Below, piece after piece: positions 48,511-58,394 of a stretch of 64,000 bases of DNA; the first letter of the stretch is position 1, and each line of letters starts with the position of its first letter. The notes below the pieces were generated by a model, which had not been told where the DNA came from, did not search any database, and saw nothing but the letters and a program-made list of their open reading frames with translations. The position numbers were made by a program, and so were the translations under genes. Source of the stretch: Ehretia macrophylla (Eukaryota > Streptophyta > Magnoliopsida > Boraginales > Ehretiaceae); contig CM075768.1 of the NCBI GenBank assembly GCA_037974665.1, forward strand, positions 59,910,316 to 59,974,315, in the 5' to 3' direction.

Positions 48511-48796
48511 TGTGGAGACGCATTGTTATACCCCAAGTTTACCAGTTAGTGGTCAAAACTCTACCACATAATCCAATGATAAAATTCCGCCAGGTAAATT
48601 CTCATGTCATCCAAAACAACAAAATCAATCCTAGATTGAGTTGAGAGAACATGGAACAGAAATATTTCATTAAGATTTCTTCTTTTCTCTAAAATTAAGT
48701 TACCTCATTGCATACGCAATTTAAATCACAATTTCGTCTAGACTCCGGCTTGATTAAATCAAAAAGTCATGCAAGGAAATTAGATACACGAATACT
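48511..48796. other. Spacer (loop) of the large inverted repeat
   Basis: About 290 bp of single-copy AT-rich DNA between the two arms. No ORF or element ends were recognised. Confidence 0.6.
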
Positions 48797-49158
48797 CCAT
48801 GCACTAGTTCAGTTAAGAACGAAACTCCGAAGTAGTGGAAAGTATCTAAAAAGGCAATTTCGTAAGAACAATTTCACCCACTACTACTAAACTATACCCT
48901 TGGTCAGAATTGAATTTGTTAATATGAAATTGGTAAAAAAATTTATGTTAGAATTTGCATTTGTAGTCTATAATGGGTAAGATTACGTGTATGTGTAACG
49001 TGTGGTGTATTTTTTAAAAACGCCAAAATTAAAACCTTTACTTGTCTACAATGCGACTACACTCAAGAGTGGATAGAGAGAGCGAGAGTTCTTCGATCCC
49101 TCTCCCCCGTCACCCTCCCCCCAAAAAAAAACAAACAAAAAAAAAAAGAAAAAAGAAA

Positions 49159-49192
49159 ATGGCAACCAGCGTAGCTCCGCTATTCCATTCAG
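49159..49192 (+). CDS. Possible first coding exon (34 bp) of an unidentified gene
   Basis: ATG at 49159 after an A-rich, TATA-less leader; it encodes MATSVAPLFHS and runs into a GTAAAC donor at 49193. The N-terminus could begin a plastid transit peptide (Ala/Thr/Ser-rich), but eleven residues prove little. I found no following exon with confidence. That both arms keep the ATG and the donor suggests a real promoter-exon unit was copied. Confidence 0.35.
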
Positions 49193-49328
49193 GTAAACTT
49201 TGTATTCATGTATGCATATGTATATATCTATTGTAAGAACAGTGAATGAAGCAATTGAATCTTTTTAATTGAGAATGAAAGTTGTTGAGGATTAAATAGT
49301 ATTATTACACACACTTGAATACTGCTGC

Positions 49329-50068
49329 AAGTTTATAAAAAGGTGTAAAGCGCACTAAGGCGCTAGGGGGTCCTAGTGCCTAGGCGCAAGGCGCGAGTGA
49401 AGTGAGGCGCATTTCTAATATCATGAAAAATAAGCTATGAAATAAAAGAATTACGTAAAATACTAAGATAAAAGCTTTAATTAGATAATACTTTAACCAA
49501 AAAACATCTAAAAGATATATATATATATCAAAAAGGATCACATTATATATCATCAACATTATCTAAACATCATAAAATCCACAAAAAATGCATGATATCT
49601 ATATGATTCTCTTCCATCACATAAAAATAAGTAAAAGTCAATCATACTTGGCTACTAATATGCTATGTAATACTAAGTACTAAAAGACAAAGGATACTAT
49701 TTCAAATATAATCATCTTCTTCTTTTCTTTTTGTTATGTCGTGATTGTGAGTTCAAACTTCAAAGTTGTCCTTTCTTCTTTTGTTTTCTTTTTCTTCTAT
49801 TTCTTATTTTCTTTTTTTAAAGTTTGACTTAGAAATTTCTAGAAATCAAGGGTAATCTAGTACTTTGCATACATACTAACAAATTAAAAATAAATAAAAA
49901 ATAAAAAATTTAACAAAATAAAATTAATATACAAAAGGCGCAGCAAGGCGCGCCTATCACCTTATGTGCCTTGGTACGCCTAAGGCAAATCACCTTGCCT
50001 TAGCCTTTTTAGGCGCTGAGGGTACGCCTCGCCTCGCCTCAGCACCTAGGCGCGCCTGTTATACACTG
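49329..50068. mobile_element. hAT-type MITE, 740 bp, with GGCGC-rich subterminal repeats
   Basis: Flanked by perfect 8-bp duplications ACTGCTGC (49321-49328 and 50069-50076), the size made by hAT transposases. The ends, AAGTTTATAAAAAGG and (reverse complement) CAGTGTATAACAGG, match at 11 of 15 positions. Subterminal regions on both sides are packed with AAGGCGC/GCGCCTAGG words in both orientations. The centre is AT-rich and noncoding. The left inverted-repeat arm lacks it, so it came after the inverted duplication. Confidence 0.8.
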
Positions 50069-50200
50069 ACTGCTGCTGCTGCTATTTAGATAGGATTCAT
50101 TATTTCAATTGTATGATGATCCTAATAGTAACAGTTTTTCTTTTCCCCTATATTAAGATTTAGCTTACTACTAAATACAAAATTCTTTAGCTTATTATGC

Positions 50201-52399
50201 CTTCTATTGTATTTTAATATCTAGTAATCTCATGTCATAATAAAATTGAATTTAGAACTAATATGATTTAATAGGAAAAACAAGAAAAGAAATACATATT
50301 TGTTGGAAACAAAAAGTAACTAAAAGCAGAATAAGCCGTTCATGAAAGAGACTTCAACTATTTACCTAGTATACCATTGAAGATTTGCTTGACGAACAAC
50401 CTCCAATCTTGATGTCTGGACCCAACCAAGCCCTAAATATAAAAAGGCAGAACTATTAATAGAAAAATAAAATAAAATAAGAAGAAAAGGAAAAGTGGTT
50501 ACAGTTTATGAAAATTTAACTAAATTCCTAAGCTTGAATAGCCATTATGGAACAGAAGAATTCTACCTTCTAATAAAACAAATCAAGGGAACATTCAACT
50601 AAATGATATGATGTTTCTAGTAAAAGGTTGTCCGCTGGCATAAAGAAGGGAAAAAGAAATAAAACCAAAAGCGCGCCTTACATCTTGTAAGCTAAGGGGT
50701 TTTAGGTAAAACAAGCAATTTAATGGAATTCCAACATCTTAGAGAAACAGTACAAAGCAATTTCAAATTGTGGGTTTTCAAGATTCAGTGAAACATAAGT
50801 TCTCACAAACAATCAAAGAGCATACAGCTGTACATATGAGATTCTTTCAAGTTTACTCTTTACATTTTAAGAAGATTTCCCTGAAGTAGCAACATTTCTA
50901 AACAGGACCGAGATTCTACAACCAACAAAACCTTTTTACACTGGTTTGAGACTGTCACATAATTTGGTCAGCCAAAACTTTTCTTCAACAATTTTTGTCG
51001 ACTTAAAATGAATTAAAAAGGTTAATGAGGTTCCTGAACTATGTATCCTGTATCCTTGGAACTAATATAAGCATTCACATGAGGAAGAATAACCAAACTA
51101 ATAACAACTCCAACAGCACTCTACCTTGGCTCGTTTTAGCCACAATAGAGAGTCAAACAAAAAAAAAAGGTCCAACAACCTCTCTTTCTCCCTCACTAAA
51201 ATTCCAAGCTCGCCACCTATAGTCTTGTGTTCGCTAGAAGCAGGGAGCAAACAGTGCTCGCTAGAAACAATGCTTACTGCTGCTCTTTGTTTGATCAACT
51301 GCGGATTTTATTTTACTATTCTATTGTTGATCTGTTCTGTATCATTTTGTTTTGTTTGCTTTTGCTTTTTTTTTTCCTTCTCTAGTCTTTAAGATGTATG
51401 TTTTTTTTTTCATTTAATCGATCAGGCATCGTCAAAAAAAAATATAAAGTAGATACATACAGTTGTTGCGCTTCAAGTTCAAAACACTAATTCGTAAGCC
51501 ATATTTGCATTATAAGTTAAAAAATCTTTATAATCTTATGCCTCAAATTTTCTAATTTCTATGGAAATAATAACAAGAATAATATTTAACAATTTAAATT
51601 ATATAAATATTACAAAAATAAAGGTAATGAAATATCAATTAATTTTATTTATAATCAAAATAGTATGTATAAAAAATAATAATAATAATAATATTTAACA
51701 ACTTAATTTATATTAATATTAAAATTTTTATTACAACATAATCGTGAATAATTGAAAATAAAAAATAAAAAATAAAGAGATTATTAAGTAATGAGTTTAG
51801 TTAAAATATGAAGAGTTATTAGAGAAAAATTAAATAAATAGTCCAAAATAGAGAATGTTATTGAAATAAAACTAAAATAAAGAGGATATATAAAAGTAGA
51901 GAATTACTAATTTCGCTCTATTATAAATATAAAAAAATAGAGAATTTATTGAAATTACCTAACGTAATTATCAGTTTCACCAAGTAAAGTACTACCAACA
52001 CTAAGTGGAAACAACTTCCTACAAAGACATTGAGAAATCACAGAACCAACTATTACAACTAAAATTCTAATAAAAGCATGGGCAACAATAAAGCTATTCA
52101 TAACATTGAAGCCAAATTCTCCCATGAGAATATCACTAAAACTCAAAGACCCCATGAACTTTATGATTTATCCAAATTCCCCGATCAATGTTAACACTGT
52201 CAAGTCTCTGTTAGTTTTTAAGGGTAAATGTGTCTCTTTAATTTATGCTTTGAAACAAAAAAGGAAAAAAAAAAAGCAGCTCATCACTTACCGTCAGACC
52301 ATCCAGATCATTCTTACCACTTTACCATCGACTCATCTAAAAAAATCCATTTCTTGCTGTGAATCCGAGAAAAAGAAAAAAAAGAAAAAAAAAGTTAGA
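50201..52399. other. Long AT-rich intergenic stretch, mostly unassigned
   Basis: No convincing gene. One possible minus-strand exon is at 50411-50345: acceptor TATTTAG, an open frame LGWVQTSRLEVVRQANLQWY, then donor AGGTAAAT; no partner exon was found. The part 51540-51960 has direct repeats of AATAATATTTAACAA and looks like decayed MITE DNA. The 66-codon ORF at 52155-51955 (minus) is hydrophobic and has no known motif. Confidence 0.4.
50345..50411 (-). CDS. Isolated candidate exon, 67 bp, product unknown
   Basis: On the minus strand, preceded by a T-rich tract and TTTAG and followed by GTAAATAG. One frame is fully open and looks protein-like (LGWVQTSRLEVVRQANLQWY plus TR). It is too short to identify and no neighbours were found; it may be a captured or relic exon. 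Confidence 0.25.
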
Positions 52400-54655
52400 A
52401 AATGATCGGATCTCAGATGGCTAAGAGGGAAAAAACATATGCCAAAATTCAGGTATCAGTAATTTAGTACAGTGATAATTAAGAAAGAAATTTAATGTGG
52501 AAGCAGGCCCCAGATCTGCTAATGAGTCGTTTACTACTAATCTTCTTATATTTATGTAAGCAACACTGAATATAAATAACATTGATATCGGTTATTTGTA
52601 GCAGATATGTGCAATTGTGTATATTAGTGTTCAATTTTTTTGTGATTGATTTGCTCTTCTGATCTGTATGAGAAGGGAAAAAAAATTGTTTAGAAAATTG
52701 TATAGCTTATAAAAATAAAATATATTACATACCATGATGCAAAATAATTAAATATGTTATATCTCATCTAATCTTTCATGGATCTAATGTGAGCTGTATG
52801 CGTAGTCATTGAATATACCTACAAAATGATTTGGGCTTGCGATTAGAGCTGGTACAGAAGCGCGCCGATCAACTTCTACTTTTTTTTTTTTTTTTTTTGG
52901 TTTCAAAGAAACATAGAGTTTTTTTTTTTTTTTTTTTTGGTCAAAAGCAACATAGAGTTTGGTTCGAGAGGATGACCAGTTTGGGAAAGTTGGGTAGGAT
53001 GACGAGACGATGAAGACCAAGTCATGATATATAACAGGAAAAAAAAAAAACGTGATGATTGGAAGGCATTGGATCAGTGAGATGTAAAGTTTTTCACCTT
53101 TGACTTTTTTAAGGAAGAAAGTCACATATACCCTTAAAAACAAACGGTCACATGGTGTTGAGATTGATGGGGAATCTGGATAAAATTGCAAAATTTATGG
53201 GGGATTTTGGCCTTTACTGATAAACTCATGGGGTAAAATGGCATTAACTCTAACTTTCATCTATGCGACAGCAAAACTACAATAACTACACCAATCGAGA
53301 AAAAAGTATTATTGCTATTACATCCAAAAGAAAGAGTAGAAAGTTAAGCAAAATGCAGTACATAACAATACTTGTATAATTGTCATGCAATATCTATGCA
53401 CCTTTCTTGAAGTTCAGAGATCTCCGTTCCCTTTCCGAAGCTGTTGATTCAAGCTACAAAAAAGGAATGATAACAGTAGCAACTCTTTCAAGTACAGGTG
53501 TAAAAAAAAGCCTTTTATTTTCTTTTTGGTGGAAGTGTAAAGAAAGCTTGGCAGTAGGGAAGAAGATGAAAGCTGAGAGGTTGTGTTCAATATTTAAGAG
53601 GTACGTCAGATTGTGTATAAACGTTAGGCAAAACTTTTGAAGGTTCGAAATTTTGGCGGAAAGTTTGAAATTTTTCACAAAAAAAGCTGAGATGCAAATA
53701 AAGCTTTTTAGTTTTTTGGGTGGAAGTGTAAAGAAAGATTACTAGTGTTTGTATTTAGTGAGCGGAGTGTTTTTTTTTTTTTTTTAAGGAGATCTATAGC
53801 CGTACAATATATATCAACAACACATATTAAGAGTTGATCTTGTAATTTCTCGCAAACAAGCGAATAACTTTATCACCAAACCAAAGTTTTTGTGAAACAG
53901 AGTGTTTTTTTTGTTAGGCAGTGAGCGGAGTGTTTTTTTTCGCTAGGCAGTGAGCAGAGTGTTTGGCAAAAAAATTCAAATTTAAAATTTTTTTAAAAAA
54001 TTTTAAACTTTTGATTAAAAGCCTTCCCTCTTTAATTATTAAACATTGAGATGCCCTTCGTCAATAACTTTTTTTCTAATTCAAAAGAAGAGAAATTACT
54101 CGGAATTGCAAAACAACATATCTCATTGGACAATAACAAAACAAAAGCATGAAGGAGAACATGAAGTAAATTAAACCACAAAAACCAAGAAAGTATAAAA
54201 AGATAATGCAGGCACAAAAAGCTTGTATTGCTCAAAAAATCATTATACCAGCATAGAGTTTTTGCCTCTGCACAAGCTACAGACCAAGAACATCAACGAA
54301 ACTTATAAGTGGTTGCCTGTGCGTAAGCTGCAGTGCAAGACCATCAACCACACCTGGAACAATAGACATACACTTTCAGAGAGAGAAAATTTACTTTTGG
54401 AGAGGGATACAGAGAGGTGGTGTTCATGGGATTGGCAGTGTCAGAGCAGAGTGTGTGTGTGTTGCATTTTTTAATTTAAAAAGGGGCTAACGTTAAAGAG
54501 AGAACAAATTTCAAAATTTTGAAACTTCAGTGAATGGGGAAGATGGGGTGAGGTAAGAAGTGGAGGTACCAAAGCAAGGCAAAAATAGCTCTTTACGAGG
54601 CATCAATCAGACTTTATTAAGGGAGAAAAAACACCATACAATGTCAGACAATGAA
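52400..54655. other. Intergenic stretch with homopolymer and short tandem repeats
   Basis: Twin poly(T) tracts with a copied flank (ACATAGAGTT) occur at 52880-52960. A unit ending GTGAGCGGAGTGTTTTTTTT recurs at about 53759, 53922 and 53950, and GGTGGAAGTGTAAAGAAAG at 53528 and 53720. Two related 55-60-bp units with CTGCACAAGCTACAG / GCGTAAGCTGCAG words lie at 54258-54350. None points to a known element, and no gene was supported. Confidence 0.4.
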
Positions 54656-55675
54656 ACCATTAGTGTGTTTGGATTGAGGGGGAAACCATTAGTGTGTTTA
54701 GATTGAGGGGATGAAGTTTAATAAAGGAGAGGAAGAGAAAGTATCATAAAAGAAATAAATAGAGAGGGTTAAATCATGTTTGGATTGTATAATTTTATAA
54801 ATGAGAATATCATAAAGGATGATGAGTGTCTTTTGTTTGGATTAAAAAGAAAATGAAAGGGATGAGAATTTTTTTGTGTAAAATAACTTTTATACTCTTT
54901 TTTAAAATTATAAAGATAGGGTTTTATTATTCTATGGTTGGTTTTATGGTAATTTATCTAATAATGAAGGATAATATAGTCTTTACATAAAATGACATTT
55001 TCCTCTCCTCTCATTTTACTCTAAATTGGGGTGATGATATTTGGAGGTAATGAAGGGGCTAAGGTCATCCACCCTCTATGTGGCCACCCCGAAATCTCAG
55101 AGGCTCAAGGACAACTACTATCGAGGTATTGTCCGCTCTATACACCCCGAATCTCAACGGCTCAAGGGTGCCTCACGGGTTTGTCCCTTCAAGGATCTCT
55201 CCCCAAAAGGCGTCTCGACTGATACAAGGAACAAAGTCCTTATATCCAGCTATATCATTTCCTCCGCATCCGATGTGGGATATTTCATCCGCCCCCCCTT
55301 GGGGACCCAGCGCCCTCGCGGGTCACTGACACAAAGGACACGTAAGCTCTGATACCATTTGTAGCAATCCCGAAATCTCAGAGGCTTAAGGGCAACTACT
55401 ACCGAGATATTGTCCGCTCTATACACCCCGAATCTCAACAGCTCAAGGGTGCCTCACGGGTTTGTCCCTTTGAGGATCTCTCTCCAAAAGGCACATCGGC
55501 TGATACAAGGAACAAAGTCCTTATATCCAGCTATATCACTTCCTCCGCATCCGATGTGGGATATTTCACTCTACCCTCACCATCCATCAACTTTGAAACC
55601 AAACAGCATAAAAGATTAAAGCCTCCCCTCTACTACCATTCCCTTCCCCCATTTCCCCCAATCCAAACACACTGT
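54656..55675. mobile_element. Probable MITE with AGTGTGTTTGGATTG ends, hosting a TRIM
   Basis: The left end AGTGTGTTTGGATTGAGGGG (54662) is present twice in tandem (again at 54691), and its inverse CCCCAATCCAAACACACT is at 55656-55673. Without the TRIM the element would be about 530 bp. Such GTGTTTGGATTG ends are common in plant MITEs. No clean target duplication was seen, so class and limits are uncertain. Confidence 0.5.
55079..55568 (-). mobile_element. TRIM (terminal-repeat retrotransposon in miniature), 490 bp
   Basis: Two 209-bp LTRs, 55079-55287 and 55360-55568, differ at about 16 positions by eye (92% identity) and flank a 72-bp interior. On the minus strand the 5' LTR ends GATTGCTACA, followed after two bases by TGGTATCAGAGC (55357-55346), the standard initiator-tRNA-Met primer site. 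A purine-rich AAGGGGGGCGGA lies just before the 3' LTR. The target duplication CTCTA is perfect (55074-55078 and 55569-55573). There is no coding capacity, so it moved with borrowed enzymes. Open frames crossing it are by-products. Confidence 0.95.
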
Positions 55676-57087
55676 AAAGCTGACCAAAAAAATATATATA
55701 TATGTTAAACCATTGAATATTTAGGCACCTCTTGCTCTCATTCTATTATTATTGAGGGACCTAAAGGTTTTTTACTCTATTATAATTGAATACTCAACAA
55801 CATAAAATGTCACAATGTTAGAGAACCAAAGCTTTGAATAAAGAACCAATATAAAAAATTACATTGGAAATTGTTTATTTTGAAAATGAGAAACAAAAGG
55901 ACAAACTATCAAAGAAAAAGGGCAAAATATTTTATGTATCAGCATTGTCAGACACTTATAACATCACAGTGCTCTCAATATATGACTTGATTACCAGATC
56001 TTTGACATGAATCGATATACTAGAAAATGAAAATTTTTATCTGATAAAAGACAACATCAATAACATCAAAATTTATTCAGAACACTTATAACTTATTAAT
56101 CATATTATACCCAGTAAGATTCACTACATAAACAATTGAGAATTTTTAAATTCTATAATGACATCAATATCCAAACAACTAGGGTCTCATATAACCAAGT
56201 TTCATTGAAATATGATTACCGTCAAAGAAGAATAAGATTAGCGGAAGAATTAAAATGCCAGCGAGCAGGTCCATGTTGCTTGTTGTAGTGGATATTTTTA
56301 TAGATTTCTTGGGCCTTCTTTGGAGGTTGCTTCGACGAAGATAGTATAAAACATGTTAGGATTTGTCAAATATGATTTGAACATGTTTATAGTGTTTAAT
56401 AACATTAAGAATTTTAGAAATTTAACTCAAAAGAGACTTAAAACATGTTTGTACAAATTCTTTAACAAACTCATATTCACTTTTACTACCTATGTCAAAT
56501 CAAGAGAATAAGGAGATATAAAAAGCGGAAGCGTACCTGAATCCATTGTCAGAAATAGATGAACGGGTTGTGATCTTCCAAATTGGTACGAACTTTTGCC
56601 AGAGGTATAGCCTTTTTCTCTGTTGATGGGGATACATAAAAAAATAATGTACGTATAATTTAGGGACAATAAATCTATTAAAAGCTAAATAAGCTACTAG
56701 CACAATTAAATGTATCACATACATCAACACAACACATAATCTAATCTTCAAGCTAAGAAAAGATTATCAACAAAAGAACATGCTTGCAATAAGTTTCATA
56801 TCTTAAACCTTTTAACATCATATGTTAAACAACACAAAAAGAACCCAATTAAACTAATCTAAACAATATATTTCTTGAACAAGGCCCAATACAAATCATT
56901 TGTTAATTTAATGGTCCAATTTGAGTTCCTAGACTAAGTTTAATCTTCTCCAAGAAAAATCCATCTAATCAAATTGGACTTAAGTCCATAGATTTTACCA
57001 AAATCTAATTAATTAGTTATGGCTTCAATTTATGATTGAAGATCACAAGACTGATAATAAAATTATTATTTTTTGACTATGTAAATT
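55676..57087. other. AT-rich intergenic stretch, nothing recognised
   Basis: No coding signal, repeat pair or transposon terminus could be supported. It ends where the segmental duplication copy B begins. Confidence 0.45.
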
Positions 57088-57398
57088 AGTTGACCAATAT
57101 ATTACTATACGCTCAAAGGTTTTCTGGAAAGCTACTTCAATTTGTGGCCATTAAACTGCATATGCATGCATGCATCTTTTTCAATTTTCCTTTTACGGAT
57201 CAAACTAAATCTTTTATGAACATATATAGGCTTCATATATAAAAGGAAAACAAAGAATTAAGAGGGGTGGGATTGTCAGAGCAGCAACGGCAGCCATGTT
57301 AGAGCAGCAGGGGGTAGGAGGAGAGGGGCATGGTGTGGGGTAGTGTGTGGGGAAGATGAATATATTTTTTTTTTAGTTATAAATAATTAAAAATGAAA

Positions 57399-57434
<36 letters not shown>

Positions 57435-57809
57435 TATAAAAGGGTAAAACTGACATTTAATAACTTAAAAAAGATATGAATGGAGTAGTGTGATAACTTT
57501 CTAATAACACAAGGGGCATTCTTAAAGTTTTAGGAACACAGGGGATAGGGTGATAGTTTCACAAATCATAGAAGAGTTATGTGATATTTTCTCTTTTAAT
57601 TTTTATGACCTCTAGCTAGCTCTCAAATTAATTACTTTTTTTATAATACGAACTAAAGCAGACAGCTGAAAATTAATGCACTACCCCGGTGAGATTGTCT
57701 TACATACCTTTCGTGTAAATATTGGCTGGTCCGTCAACCTCAAAGAGATAATTTTGAGCATATCAAACAAATATAGCAGCAAGAGATTGAGCATCTCTTC
57801 CCCTATTAG

Positions 57810-58325
57810 TTTTTTTTTTTTTTGTTAATTAAGCAAAAGTATACATTAAACTCAATAAAAGAATTACAATTACAATGGAGTCCGCTCAACAAAATACTAG
57901 CTAAGAATAGTCTCAAGTCTCCACTTTTCACAAAGAATCCTATTCTTAGTCCTATCCTTAAACTTTTTCATGTATATATTTTCAATCTAATGGTTTGGAC
58001 CAAACTATAAATAATGTCATCCTCCGAGGTAAATGAGTTTCGAAAGATTCTATAGTTTTTTTCTTTCCAAACGGCATACACAATCCCACACAATAATAAT
58101 CTCGCAAGGTTATCTTTGAGGTCTTTCCCTTTGCAATATTTAATGCTCCAATGCTCCACCTCATCCCATGTCGAGATACCTTCATTCACCATAATCCACT
58201 TCAACCCTTGCACCCAAATTCTCTTGCTCATTCCACATTCAAAAAACAAGTGATCATGATTCTCAGCAACTATGCCACACATAACACACCAGCTATCATT
58301 TGCAATGCCCCAAGCCATTAGCTTA
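57810..58325 (-). mobile_element. 5'-truncated LINE (L1-type) 3' end with poly(A) tail
   Basis: Perfect 11-bp target duplication TCCCCTATTAG (57799-57809 and 58326-58336). On the minus strand it ends in a poly(A) tail (the T-run at 57810-57822). It encodes the zinc-binding C-terminal domain usual in plant LINE and group-II-derived RTs: WCVMCGIVAENHDHLFFECG (C-x2-C, then H-x-H and Cys), followed by WKEKNYRIF. Only about 516 bp remain, so it was dead on arrival. The ORF of 125 codons starts with an ATG at 58345 in the flanking DNA, outside the element. Confidence 0.88.
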
Positions 58326-58394
58326 TCCCCTATTAGTTGTTCCACTCTATGTAACTATCTTCTAGATCGAGATATCTATCGATCAAAAGATTAC

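Larger units (their letters stand above)
48797..50200 (+). repeat. Large inverted repeat, right arm (split by a hAT-type MITE)
   Basis: Runs 48797-49328 and resumes at 50077-50200 after the MITE. With the left arm it can form a long hairpin of about 0.6-0.7 kb per arm. A G/T-rich stretch in the left arm (48222-48260) faces an A/C-rich stretch here and is the least matched part. Confidence 0.85.

Noticed and set aside
52784..53191. Minus-strand 135-codon ORF
   Set aside because: Made of poly-Lys from the T-runs and AT-rich DNA; not coding.
55031..55619. Overlapping ORFs in three frames
   Set aside because: They lie in the TRIM LTRs, which are noncoding; the frames are shared because the two LTRs are copies.
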